This document shows positions 14,266 to 22,185 of a DNA stretch of 22,513 bases, in pieces; within the stretch, counting starts at the first letter, position 1; the number at the start of each line of letters is the position of its first letter. The stretch comes from Candidatus Magasanikbacteria bacterium CG_4_10_14_0_8_um_filter_42_12 (lineage in GTDB: Bacteria > Patescibacteriota > Patescibacteriia > Magasanikbacterales > UBA922). The stretch lies in assembly GCA_002784795.1 (NCBI GenBank), contig PFLZ01000111.1, positions 1 to 22,513 of the forward strand. Reading direction: 5' to 3'. A program made the position numbers and the translations under genes. The notes under the pieces are model-generated. The model saw nothing but the letters and a program-made list of their open reading frames with translations, made no database searches and was not told where the DNA came from.

Positions 14266-14300
14266 AAAAAAAGGACTGGCATCTAGTGACCAGTCTTTTT
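14266..14300. terminator. Bidirectional terminator for ftsQ and the M23 peptidase gene
   Basis: GACTGG (14274-14279) pairs with CCAGTC (14290-14295) and is extended by an A-tract (14266-14272) opposite a T5 run (14296-14300) through a G-U pair. The A-tract provides a U7 tail for the minus-strand transcript that ends at 14323. Confidence 0.8.
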
Positions 14301-14322
14301 AGTATTCTCGAATGGATATCTA

Positions 14323-15579
14323 TTAGTAATCAACAACCAAATAGCTCAATGGATTGACAGGAATACCATCTTTTCTGATTTCAAAATGAAGATGCGCTCC
14401 AGTAACAAATGGCCCTGCACCGACAGTACCAGGAGTTCCTCCAGAGTACCCTATAATGTCACCACGGGTGACAAATTGATCTGCACTCACTAAAATCTTA
14501 CTCATGTGGCCATATACGGTAGACAGTCCCCCTGAATGAACTATCATGATATATGAGTAGCAACTCGCTGTCTGACAGGTGCGTGCTCGTGCAACATATC
14601 CACTCGCAGCGGCGCGCAAAGCTGTTCCATGAGACGCACGGATATCAATCGCATTGTGTTCAAAAACATATCGGTATGGATATGATGGATCATGAAAATA
14701 TGCCGTCACATATCGGCTTGGTGTTGGCCATGAGAGCTGTCCATCGAACTGTACTTCTGACCCAGTTACTTTATCTTGCGATTCTAGTTTTGCACGAACT
14801 TGTTGCTCAATACTCGTGATATCGCTTTCTATTTCCTGATATTGTGATTTGAGACTGCCAACCAATGTTTTATATTTCAATTCAGATGATTGTGTTTGTG
14901 CAAGGAGCGTTTGTTTCGCTAGTGATTGTCCTTCTAGATCTTTTTTCTTGTTATCAAGCTCCTCTTTCAAGGCATTATACGCTTTTCGTCTCTCTTCCGT
15001 TGCTGTTTTTTTAGTCTGCAATTCTTCTTTTGCAATACGCAGTGCACGTGCATTTTTCCCCAGATCTTCTTCAATGGACTTTGCGTATTCCATTTTGTTA
15101 TAAAAATCAGAAAAATTGTCGTACGAAGCGAGTACTTCGAGCATCCCTTTGTTGCCTTGTTGGTGAAGTGTTCGAATGAATTCGGTAATAATTTCACGTT
15201 GTCGTGTGATCGTTTGCTCTTTGTCAGCAATACCAAGTTCAAACGCCTGAATTTCTAAATTGAGTGTCTCCAGTTTTTGTTCTGTCGCCTCGATATCTAG
15301 TTCTACCTGGACAATATGGTTATCCAGGATCGCCATTTGATTTGCGAGAGACGAAGATTCAAGACGGGTATTTTCAATCTTTTTTTTGTATGCTTCTATA
15401 CTTGCTTCCAGCTGTTTTACCTTATCTTTTTTGGCTGCTATTTGTTGATTGAGTTCATCAATCTCTTGTTTATTTCCACCAGTGCCATTTGTCTCTGAAA
15501 ATACAAAAGTTGGCAATGTTATCAAAGCCAATAGTGCAAGTGATGTCAGAAAAATATGTACTTTTTTTCTCCGAGACAT
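14323..15579 (-). CDS. Secreted M23-family peptidase with coiled coil (EnvC/NlpD-like)
   Basis: This is a zinc endopeptidase of the LytM type, or an amidase activator, acting on peptidoglycan. The start at 15579 gives a clean signal peptide: MSRRKK, a hydrophobic core to about residue 24, and possible cleavage after FVFS (28). A longer start at 15612 lies upstream of the promoter's -10 and is rejected. Residues about 35-265 are heptad-rich coiled coil (EIDELNQQIAAKKDKVKQLE and onward). The C-terminal M23 domain keeps all metal ligands: H308 and D312 in HNAID, H398 in HLHFEI (with H396), plus H358 in VYGHMS. Complete ligands suggest an active enzyme, unlike degenerate EnvC. It has its own promoter, separate from gltX. 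Likely used in daughter-cell separation. Confidence 0.93.
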   Translation of the reverse strand: MSRRKKVHIFLTSLALLALITLPTFVFSETNGTGGNKQEIDELNQQIAAKKDKVKQLEASIEAYKKKIENTRLESSSLANQMAILDNHIVQVELDIEATEQKLETLNLEIQAFELGIADKEQTITRQREIITEFIRTLHQQGNKGMLEVLASYDNFSDFYNKMEYAKSIEEDLGKNARALRIAKEELQTKKTATEERRKAYNALKEELDNKKKDLEGQSLAKQTLLAQTQSSELKYKTLVGSLKSQYQEIESDITSIEQQVRAKLESQDKVTGSEVQFDGQLSWPTPSRYVTAYFHDPSYPYRYVFEHNAIDIRASHGTALRAAASGYVARARTCQTASCYSYIMIVHSGGLSTVYGHMSKILVSADQFVTRGDIIGYSGGTPGTVGAGPFVTGAHLHFEIRKDGIPVNPLSYLVVDY

Positions 15580-15595
15580 AGGGAAATAGTTTCGG

Positions 15596-15609
15596 AGTAT
15601 AGTATAGCA
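15596..15609 (-). promoter_or_regulatory. Extended -10 promoter of the M23 peptidase gene
   Basis: On the minus strand the sequence reads TGCTATACT (plus-strand 15601-15609), an extended -10, directly followed by a second overlapping TATACT (15596-15601). No good -35 is at the right distance; TTGATT (15617-15622) is 15 bases from the second box. Transcription would start about 15 bases before the ATG at 15579. Confidence 0.6.
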
Positions 15610-15626
15610 CAAGTGAAATCAAGGTG

Positions 15627-17117
15627 CTATGTGGTAATTCGGGCGATCCCCTCCCCTATCCGTGCCAAACTTTTTTCTTTGCCGAGGACGGACATAATTT
15701 CAAATGGACCTGGAGAAAATTGCTGTCCAGAAAGTGCCACACGAGTTGGCCACAAAACGTCACCTACGCCATAGTCCTTATTCTTGATCCACGCGAGAAC
15801 TGAGTGCTCTACCCCCTCTTCTGACCACTCTCCATCAGACATTGTTGAGAGAAATTCGCTTATTTGAGTCAATTTTTCTTTTGCACTCTTCAAATCACTC
15901 TTTTTCCATTTTAAGAGTTCTGTTTCATATTCAAGCGTATCAGCAAACAAAAACTGAGTATTCGATACAATATCTTGTAACGTATTTGCACGCTCACGTC
16001 CCAAACGGACGACTCCTTCAAAGAACGTTTGATCTTCCAATCTCCCAGCATCTACACCACTATCAACAAAAAATGGTTTTACTCTTACGGCCAATTCTTC
16101 CACAGGCAATTTTTTCATCCATTCTTTATTGTACCAATCAAGCTTTTCATAATTGAACACAGCTGGTGATTTGTGTACATTCTTAAAATCAAAGGCAGCG
16201 ACCAATTCCTCAAGGGTAAATATTTCCTGATCTGTTCCAGGATTCCAACCAAGAAATGCGACAAAATTCACCATTGCTTCAGGGAGATATCCTTTTTTTG
16301 TAAAATCAAATACTGATACGTCACCATGACGCTTACTAAGTTTTTGTTTTTTCTCATTTACGAGTAGAGAAAGATGAGCATATTCTGGGATATCCCAACC
16401 AAACATATGGTACAGAACAATATGCTTTGGTGTAGAACTCAGCCATTCTTCTCCGCGAAAAATATGCGTAATATTCATCAAGTGATCATCCACAATAACA
16501 GCAAGATGATAGGTAGGAAATCCATCAGCTTTCATCAGCACTTGATCATCAATGAGCTTGTTTTCAAAAGAAACCTCGCCTCGCACCATGTCATTCCAGG
16601 TAGTCACACCTTCGTCAGGCATATTGAGTCGAACAACGTGGGAGGTGCCTGCATCACGTTTTTCTTTGACAACTTCTTTTGACAGTGTTTTGCACTGACC
16701 ATCATATCCTGTTGGTTGCTTATTGAGTTCTTGCATCTTTCTGAGATCGTCCAATCGTTCTTTTGTACAAAAACAATAATACGCATCTCCCTGTTCTAGG
16801 AGCTGTTCGCTGTATATTTTATAAATATCAAGCCGTTCTGATTGGATATATGGGCCAACATCACCCGATTGTACTATCTCATTCTTGTCACTCAGCATCA
16901 CACCCTCGTCTGGTGGAATGTGCGCCCAATAGAGTGACTCAACAATATTTTCAGTTGCTCCTGCTACCAGTCGCTCTCGATCAGTATCTTCGATTCGAAG
17001 CAAAAAATCTCCTCCTGTTTTTTTTGCAAAAAGGTAATCAAAAAGAGCGGTTCTGAGCGATCCAACATGGAACATGCCTGTTGGACTTGGGGGAATACGT
17101 GTTCGGACTTTTTTCAT
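15627..17117 (-). CDS. gltX: Glutamyl-tRNA synthetase
   Basis: GluRS charges tRNA-Glu; in bacteria lacking GlnRS it also charges tRNA-Gln for later amidation, which cannot be judged here. It is a class I synthetase: the N-terminal RIPPSPTGMFHVGSLRTALF carries the HIGH-type motif as HVGS (17-20), and KLSKR (259-263) in KKQKLSKRHGDVS is the KMSKS loop. Between them are FLLRIEDTDRERL and the catalytic segment FPTYHLAVIVDDHLMNITHI. The C-terminal anticodon-binding domain is helical (VRLGRERANTLQDIV). Length of 496 is normal. The ATG is 5 bases after the stop of the RNA methyltransferase, so the two are in one operon with wecG upstream. Confidence 0.96.
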   Translation of the reverse strand: MKKVRTRIPPSPTGMFHVGSLRTALFDYLFAKKTGGDFLLRIEDTDRERLVAGATENIVESLYWAHIPPDEGVMLSDKNEIVQSGDVGPYIQSERLDIYKIYSEQLLEQGDAYYCFCTKERLDDLRKMQELNKQPTGYDGQCKTLSKEVVKEKRDAGTSHVVRLNMPDEGVTTWNDMVRGEVSFENKLIDDQVLMKADGFPTYHLAVIVDDHLMNITHIFRGEEWLSSTPKHIVLYHMFGWDIPEYAHLSLLVNEKKQKLSKRHGDVSVFDFTKKGYLPEAMVNFVAFLGWNPGTDQEIFTLEELVAAFDFKNVHKSPAVFNYEKLDWYNKEWMKKLPVEELAVRVKPFFVDSGVDAGRLEDQTFFEGVVRLGRERANTLQDIVSNTQFLFADTLEYETELLKWKKSDLKSAKEKLTQISEFLSTMSDGEWSEEGVEHSVLAWIKNKDYGVGDVLWPTRVALSGQQFSPGPFEIMSVLGKEKSLARIGEGIARITT

Positions 17118-17122
17118 AGTAC

Positions 17123-17881
17123 TTATTGTGAATGTTGATAAAGAGTGATACCGACAGACATGGCTAGATTAAGTGACTCTGCATTTCCATTGCCTGAAAT
17201 CGTATACGACTCATCTGCCAACGCACGCAATGTATCTGAGATACCATGTGATTCAGAACCAAAGAGGAATGCTTGTTTGCCTTTCTTTGGGAGATCACGA
17301 ATATCTCTTCCTTCCATATCTAAGGTCACTATACTGTACCCATTTTTCTTGAGAAATTCAACGGTCTCGACTATATATTCCGATTGGTATATATGTGTCC
17401 GGAAAATGGATCCCATAGTGCTTCGTACCACTTTTTCATTGTATGGATCCACAGATTCTTCTGACAGAATAATATCATTGACACCAAACCAATCAGCTGT
17501 TCGGATGATCGTCCCAAGATTCCCAGGATCGTTGACTCTGTCCAAGAGAAGAATCGTATCAGCTTCCATCATATCATCTAGGGAGGTTTCATTCATACCC
17601 ACGACGGCCATAACGCCTGGAAAGGTTTCTGTTTGTTTGATACTGTCAGCTTCTTTCTTATTTGCTCGCTCTACGGGAATATTTGTTTTGTCTGCATAGC
17701 TAATAATAATACCCATATCACTATCAATAGCACTTTCTTCTACAATGATGAGCTCTACATCTGCATTATCAAGTGCTTCTTGGACGCCTTTTTTTCCTTC
17801 GACAATAAACAAGCCATATTCTTTTCGAAATTTTTTTTGACTGAGTTTTCTGAGAAGTGTACTCGCGCTATTTGATAACAT
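17123..17881 (-). CDS. TrmH/SpoU-family RNA 2'-O-methyltransferase
   Basis: This SPOUT-class enzyme methylates the ribose 2'-OH of tRNA or rRNA with S-adenosylmethionine. Residues 1-85 form an L30e-like substrate domain (KFRKEYGLFIVEGKKGVQEAL). The catalytic trefoil-knot domain has all three SpoU motifs: LDRVNDPGNLGTIIRTADWFG (about 113-133), FLFGSESHGIS (about 210-220) and AESLNLAMSVGITLY (about 235-249). Length of 252 matches the RlmB/TrmH-like group, and the exact target nucleotide is undetermined. Its start overlaps the end of the wecG gene by 14 bases, so translation is probably coupled. gltX follows after 5 bases. Confidence 0.93.
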   Translation of the reverse strand: MLSNSASTLLRKLSQKKFRKEYGLFIVEGKKGVQEALDNADVELIIVEESAIDSDMGIIISYADKTNIPVERANKKEADSIKQTETFPGVMAVVGMNETSLDDMMEADTILLLDRVNDPGNLGTIIRTADWFGVNDIILSEESVDPYNEKVVRSTMGSIFRTHIYQSEYIVETVEFLKKNGYSIVTLDMEGRDIRDLPKKGKQAFLFGSESHGISDTLRALADESYTISGNGNAESLNLAMSVGITLYQHSQ

Positions 17882-18626
17882 AGGATTTTAGAACAAGAAA
17901 AGGAAATACAATGACAGCGGTGAATATGCGTTTGAATCGGCGTGGTTGGATGAACAATCTCCATAGCCATTCTAGGCCGACTGCTCTGAACAACTTTGGT
18001 GCTCGAGGAATAGTACCTGCAAGAAAATCAAACGTACCCCCTACTCCCATCACAATCTTTACGCCGGGGAGCTCTGATATGAACGTATCAATCCACCATT
18101 CTTGCTTTAGATGACCAAACGCAACGAAGAGAATATCTGGTTTTGCCATCGCAATGTCTGCAAGCAATTCTTCATGGTCATCTGAGGTCACTCCGCAAAG
18201 TGGTGCTTGTCCAGACGTGCGTCTTTCTACACGTGGTCCAGCATGAACACCTTTTATACTCAGCGCTGGAAACTTATTCATCAAAAAGGTTTTGGCATTC
18301 TTTGCCACTCCATTTTCACCACCGAGAAGATAGATCGAGCCTCCTTGGCTTTCAGCAAGTTCACATATTGCCAACATCAAATCTGCACCAGGAAAACGAG
18401 TGTACACCCCCCCACTCATGAGTGCAATACCTGCTCCATCACAAACATTCATGTCGCCTCTATTTAAGATTTCTTTGAAGACATGATTGTGATGCGCCTC
18501 AACGAGCATCTCTGGATTTGGTGTATAGAGCGTGTGTGTGGTGTCTCCTGTTATCCAGGCTTTTACCTTTTCAAGAACCTCTTTTTTTGTGTATGTGTCA
18601 ATTCTGACATCGAGCATTTTCTGCAT
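17868..18626 (-). CDS. WecG/TagA/CpsF-family (GT26) glycosyltransferase
   Basis: GT26 enzymes add an N-acetylmannosamine or related sugar to a lipid-linked precursor of wall or capsule polymers at the inner face of the membrane. The 252-residue product has the family blocks HTLYTPNPEMLVEAH (about 30-45), NVCDGAGIAL followed by PGADLM, IYLLGGENGVAKNA, DILFVAFGHLKQEWW and GVGGTFDFLAGTIPRAPKLF followed by GLEWLWRLFIQPRR. The usual G.P.QE.W motif reads GHLKQEWW, with Leu for Pro. A hydrophobic, basic C-terminus (RIFTAVIVFPFLVLKSYV) suits membrane association. An alternative start at 18617 is equally good. Its promoter lies in the divergent region shared with clpB. Confidence 0.92.
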   Translation of the reverse strand: MQKMLDVRIDTYTKKEVLEKVKAWITGDTTHTLYTPNPEMLVEAHHNHVFKEILNRGDMNVCDGAGIALMSGGVYTRFPGADLMLAICELAESQGGSIYLLGGENGVAKNAKTFLMNKFPALSIKGVHAGPRVERRTSGQAPLCGVTSDDHEELLADIAMAKPDILFVAFGHLKQEWWIDTFISELPGVKIVMGVGGTFDFLAGTIPRAPKLFRAVGLEWLWRLFIQPRRFKRIFTAVIVFPFLVLKSYVIK

Positions 18627-18637
18627 AGGTTGGCAAA

Positions 18638-18667
18638 ATTATGCTATAATACTAGCACTCTTGACAA
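18638..18667 (-). promoter_or_regulatory. Promoter of the wecG operon
   Basis: On the minus strand TTGTCA (plus-strand 18662-18667) and CATAAT (18638-18643) are 18 bases apart. Transcription would start near 18631, a few bases before the ATG at 18626, giving a very short leader. A CIRCE-like half-site (18652-18660) lies in the spacer. Confidence 0.55.
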
Positions 18668-18688
18668 GAAAAATCAATGTGATATGCT
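18661..18688 (+). promoter_or_regulatory. Promoter of clpB
   Basis: A perfect TTGACA (18661-18666) is followed after 16 bases by TATGCT (18683-18688). The start of transcription would be near 18695, inside the CIRCE-like operator, leaving a leader of about 145 bases. The -35 overlaps the -35 of the divergent wecG promoter almost exactly. Confidence 0.6.
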
Positions 18689-18690
18689 AA

Positions 18691-18717
18691 TTATCACTCT
18701 CATGTATAGAGTGATAG
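18691..18717 (+). promoter_or_regulatory. CIRCE-like HrcA operator of clpB
   Basis: TTATCACTC (18691-18699), a 9-base spacer and GAGTGATAG (18709-18717) reproduce the CIRCE architecture TTAGCACTC-N9-GAGTGCTAA. There are three deviations in 18 positions, two of them symmetrical so that the arms still pair. It starts 2 bases behind the -10 box and covers the expected transcription start, the normal position for repression by HrcA. Two further half-sites flank it: CTAGCACTC (18652-18660) and AAGTGCTAA (18750-18758), each 8 of 9 to the consensus arms. Confidence 0.8.
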
Positions 18718-18840
18718 ATTTTCAGACGACCACAGAACCTGCATATCTGAAGTGCTAATTTGTTGAATAGTTTATTAGATTATTCGTTTTGGAAATTTCT
18801 TCACTCATTACCTAATAATCCAATACCCTAATTTCTACGT

Positions 18841-21474
18841 ATGATTCCACAAAATTTTACACAAAAATCTCAAGAAGCCTTGCAACATGCAGCTCAAATT
18901 GGTCAAAAAAATGGTCAGCCGCAAGTCGAGCCACCGCACCTTTTTCTGGCACTTCTGGAGCAAGAAGAGGGTGTTGTCTTGTCTGTACTCAAAAAATTGA
19001 ATGTCAACATAGAAGAACTTCGTCATGATACGCAAGGTCTCATTGATGCCCTACCAAAACAATTTGGTGCTATGGGTGGCGGTATGGGGCAGATCATGAT
19101 GGGACAGGCAATGATGTTTATCCTCCAAAATGCGCAGAATGAATCTCAAAAGATGGGTGATGAATATATTAGTGTCGAGCATATTTTGCTTTCATTTTTG
19201 ACCAATAAAAATCCTATTAGCGATGCCCTCGTCAAACAAGGCGTCCAGCATGCTGATGCGTTGAAAATTCTTGCGACGGTCCGTGGGTCTCAGCGCGTCG
19301 ATTCCCCTACTCCAGAAAGTACCTACCAAGCACTCGAAAAATATGGCATGAACTATACCGATCGTGCTCGCAAAGAAAAACTTGATCCTGTGATTGGGCG
19401 CGATGATGAGATACGACGTGTGATGCAAGTCCTTACCCGACGGACAAAAAATAATCCAGTCCTTATCGGTGAACCAGGTGTGGGGAAAACCGCCATTGTA
19501 GAAGGGCTCGCTCAACGTATTGTCAATGGCGATGTGCCAGAAAGCTTGAAAGACAAAGAGGTCATTGGTCTTGATGTAGGGTCTCTTGTTGCTGGAACAA
19601 AGTTCCGTGGAGAATTTGAAGAACGTCTCAAAGCGGTTCTAAAAGAAGTCACGGACTCACATGGAAAAATTGTATTATTTATCGATGAACTCCACACTAT
19701 CATGGGCGCAGGAAGCTCTGAGGGGGCTGTAGACGCGTCAAACATGCTGAAGCCGGCACTTGCTCGTGGAGAGCTTCGAACCATCGGTGCAACAACGATT
19801 AAAGAGTATCAACAACATATTGAAAAAGATGCAGCCTTTGAGCGACGTTTTCAGCCCGTGCTGGTAAAAGAGCCGAGCGAAGAAGATGCTATTGCTATCC
19901 TTCGTGGAATCAAAGAAAAATATGAAGTGCATCACGGGGTACGTATCACAGATCCCGCACTTGTAGCAGCGGTAAAGCTGTCTAGTCGCTACATCACAGA
20001 CAGATTTCTTCCTGACAAAGCAATCGACCTCATCGATGAAGCCACGAGTGCGATGCGTCTTGAAATAGAATCCATGCCAGACGACCTTGATAAAATGAAG
20101 CGCAAAATGATGAAGATTGAGATCGAACTCTCTGCGCTCAAAAAAGAAAAAGATGCTGAATCAAAAGAACGAGAAGCCAAGCTAAAGAAAGACCTTGCAA
20201 ATTTGAAAGAAGATATTGGTGAGATAGAACTTCACTGGAAACACGAAAAAGAAATTATCTCAAAGATTCGTGGATATAAAAAGGAAATAGATACACTAAA
20301 ACAGCAGGCAGAAATAGAAGAACGAAAAGGCAATCTGCAAAAAGTTGCAGAGATTCGCTATGGCAATATTCCAAGTACAGAAGAAGCTCTGAAAAAAGAT
20401 CAGCAAAAACTTGCGTCACTCCAAGAAAAGCGTGCCATTCTCAAAGAAGAAGTGACGGAGGAAGATATCGCAGCCGTCGTTGCTCGCTGGACCGGTATTC
20501 CTGTCGATAAGATGCTCCAAGATGATTTGAAGAAACTTGCAACAATGGAGCAGGAATTGTCCAAACGGGTTATTGGCCAATCTGAGGCAATCAAAGCCGT
20601 CTCAAACGCTATCAGACGTTCACGTGCAGGTGTCGCAGAAGAAAATAAACCTATCGGAAGTTTCATCTTCATGGGACCTACGGGAGTTGGAAAAACAGAA
20701 CTAGCCAGAGGGCTAGCAGAATTCTTGTTCAATGATGAAGATGCCCTAGTCCGCGTGGACATGAGTGAATACATGGAACGCCATGCTACGAGCAAGCTGA
20801 TCGGCTCCCCTCCTGGCTATGTCGGGTATGAAGAAGGTGGACAGCTCACAGAAATAATTCGTCGACGCCCATATTCTGTTCTTCTTTTTGATGAAATAGA
20901 AAAAGCACATCCTGATGTTTTTAACATCATGCTTCAGATTCTAGACGATGGTCATGTAAAGGATGCAAAGGGACGAAAAATCAACTTCAAAAATACGGTC
21001 ATCATCATGACGAGTAATATTGCAAGTGATGTGATCATGGCTATGGGGCAACGTGGAGAATTTGGCTTTCAAGAAAAAGGAAAAAAATCAAAAGAACAGG
21101 AAGAAGATCGCATGAAAGAAAAAGTTATGGAAGGCCTCAAAGAACACTTCAAACCAGAATTTCTCAACCGTATCGATGAAATCATTACCTTCCATCCACT
21201 TGATAAACAAGAAATCCGAAGTATCGTGGATCTGCAACTCGAGCGTGTAGGAAAAAGACTCACAGAGCAAAGGATCACACTCGATGTATCATCAAAAGCA
21301 AAGGACTGGCTCGCAAAGAAAGGCTATGATCCACAGATGGGTGCTCGACCACTCAAACGTCTCATCCAAACAGAATTGCTCGACAAACTTGCACTGGATA
21401 TTCTGGAAGGGAAAATTGAAGAAGGACAGACAGTGAAAGTCGATGTAGGAAAGAGTGGATTAGTACTCAAGTAA
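18841..21474 (+). CDS. clpB: ATP-dependent disaggregase ClpB
   Basis: ClpB is a hexameric AAA+ chaperone that pulls proteins out of aggregates together with DnaK. The 877 residues hold the N-terminal Clp repeat domain (about 1-150), AAA1 with Walker A GEPGVGKT (210-217) and Walker B FIDE (D282, E283), the long coiled-coil middle domain (about 410-540, rich in KK and EE heptads), and AAA2 with Walker A GPTGVGKT (612-619) and Walker B LFDE (D684, E685). The C-terminal D2-small domain ends with [20 protein letters not shown]. The middle domain distinguishes it from ClpA or ClpX; the sequence lacks a ClpP-binding IGF loop at the expected place. A Gly/Met-rich insert ([17 protein letters not shown], about 78-94) splits the two N-domain repeats. 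Control by the CIRCE-like site is inferred. Confidence 0.97.
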   Translation: MIPQNFTQKSQEALQHAAQIGQKNGQPQVEPPHLFLALLEQEEGVVLSVLKKLNVNIEELRHDTQGLIDALPKQFGAMGGGMGQIMMGQAMMFILQNAQNESQKMGDEYISVEHILLSFLTNKNPISDALVKQGVQHADALKILATVRGSQRVDSPTPESTYQALEKYGMNYTDRARKEKLDPVIGRDDEIRRVMQVLTRRTKNNPVLIGEPGVGKTAIVEGLAQRIVNGDVPESLKDKEVIGLDVGSLVAGTKFRGEFEERLKAVLKEVTDSHGKIVLFIDELHTIMGAGSSEGAVDASNMLKPALARGELRTIGATTIKEYQQHIEKDAAFERRFQPVLVKEPSEEDAIAILRGIKEKYEVHHGVRITDPALVAAVKLSSRYITDRFLPDKAIDLIDEATSAMRLEIESMPDDLDKMKRKMMKIEIELSALKKEKDAESKEREAKLKKDLANLKEDIGEIELHWKHEKEIISKIRGYKKEIDTLKQQAEIEERKGNLQKVAEIRYGNIPSTEEALKKDQQKLASLQEKRAILKEEVTEEDIAAVVARWTGIPVDKMLQDDLKKLATMEQELSKRVIGQSEAIKAVSNAIRRSRAGVAEENKPIGSFIFMGPTGVGKTELARGLAEFLFNDEDALVRVDMSEYMERHATSKLIGSPPGYVGYEEGGQLTEIIRRRPYSVLLFDEIEKAHPDVFNIMLQILDDGHVKDAKGRKINFKNTVIIMTSNIASDVIMAMGQRGEFGFQEKGKKSKEQEEDRMKEKVMEGLKEHFKPEFLNRIDEIITFHPLDKQEIRSIVDLQLERVGKRLTEQRITLDVSSKAKDWLAKKGYDPQMGARPLKRLIQTELLDKLALDILEGKIEEGQTVKVDVGKSGLVLK

Positions 21475-21487
21475 CATCTCTTTACGA

Positions 21488-21519
21488 AAAAAAGAACGGC
21501 TGTAGTGTCGTTCTTTTTT
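21488..21519. terminator. Bidirectional terminator between clpB and the ferredoxin gene
   Basis: AAAAAAGAACG (21488-21498) and CGTTCTTTTTT (21509-21519) form a perfect 11-bp stem around a 10-base loop, with U-rich tails on both strands. It is 13 bases behind the clpB stop and about 40 bases beyond the minus-strand ferredoxin stop. Confidence 0.85.
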
Positions 21520-21559
21520 CTTTATTCTGTATATGTGTTATATGTTGGGTGATGATAGA

Positions 21560-21883
21560 TTATTCCTCTGGAAAAATCTTTTTTCCATCTTTATCATAGA
21601 GATGAATAGCCAAGACAGGACAAGACTGTGCCCCAAGCAGAATGGTCTCTTCATCTGATGCTTCATGCCCTTCTGGAATATACGCGATATCTTCTTCATC
21701 CATCTGAAATACAAGCGGAGCAACAACAGAACACGACATAGCACCAATACATGCTTGTTTGTCGACGACAATGCGACGAATTTTCCCTTGTTTTCGTATG
21801 CCTTGATAGTATTCATCTGGCATATCGTCAGGCATTGAGATGTCTTCGTCGGAATCTGTATTGATGGGCGGGTTGTATTCCAT
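21560..21883 (-). CDS. Small ferredoxin with three cluster cysteines
   Basis: This is a single-cluster electron carrier of about 107 residues. The first cluster segment is C45-IGAMS-C51 in VVDKQACIGAMSCSVVAPLVF, and the last ligand is C88 in SCPVLAIHLYD. In a four-iron ferredoxin the pattern is CxxCxxC; here the middle position is A48, as in ferredoxins with a [3Fe-4S] cluster. The N-terminal 35 residues are acidic (TDSDEDISMPDDMPDEYY), an unusual extension. The start at 21883 is preferred because the longer ORF from 21940 overlaps the preceding gene. It follows a MIP18-like gene and sufC on the same strand, so it may accept a cluster from that machinery or supply electrons for it. Confidence 0.87.
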   Translation of the reverse strand: MEYNPPINTDSDEDISMPDDMPDEYYQGIRKQGKIRRIVVDKQACIGAMSCSVVAPLVFQMDEEDIAYIPEGHEASDEETILLGAQSCPVLAIHLYDKDGKKIFPEE

Positions 21884-21897
21884 AGTATCGATATATA

Positions 21898-22185
21898 TTA
21901 GAGACCAAGCATGACCTTCAATGCCTCGGGCATCTCCCATGGTGGGTCAAAGGTTACTGCTATTGTGACATGTTCGACACCGAGATTCAACAGTGCTTCA
22001 CGCATAGCATCCTGGATAGCAGGTCCAGCAGGACACATAGGCGTTGTATACGTCATTACGATGTGAATATGTTCATCGTCTGGAATGTCTATCTCTCGAA
22101 TGAGACCCATAGTAAAAATATCGAGTCCTACTTCTGGATCAATGACCATTTTGAGATGTTCTGTGACTTGTTCTTTCGTTATCAT
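21898..22185 (-). CDS. MIP18/DUF59-family Fe-S assembly protein (SufT/PaaD-like)
   Basis: Members of this 95-residue family help mature Fe-S proteins, often next to suf genes. The signature is [20 protein letters not shown] (about 13-32, DPE at 16-18), then [17 protein letters not shown] with the conserved C51, and a C-terminal [18 protein letters not shown]. These match the SufT/PaaD pattern closely. The start ATG overlaps the sufC stop by 4 bases. The ferredoxin gene begins 14 bases after its stop. Exact partner proteins cannot be deduced. Confidence 0.93.
   Translation of the reverse strand: MITKEQVTEHLKMVIDPEVGLDIFTMGLIREIDIPDDEHIHIVMTYTTPMCPAGPAIQDAMREALLNLGVEHVTIAVTFDPPWEMPEALKVMLGL

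Larger units (their letters stand above)
13809..14322. other. Gene-free gap between converging ftsQ and M23 peptidase genes
   Basis: The 514 bases carry no convincing gene. Contents: a small stem TTGTATT/AATACAA (13824-13842) after ftsQ; a purine-rich patch (about 13855-13875); an inverted-repeat-bounded segment (13916-14184); a TATAAT box (14025-14030) without a good -35; a stem TTTGCC/GGCAAA (14190-14215); and a shared terminator (14266-14300). A 38-codon ORF at 13849-13965 lacks a ribosome site and runs into the left repeat. Confidence 0.6.

Noticed and set aside
15580..15612. Longer start (15612) for the M23 peptidase
   Set aside because: It lies upstream of the predicted -10 and would bury the signal peptide behind 11 extra residues.
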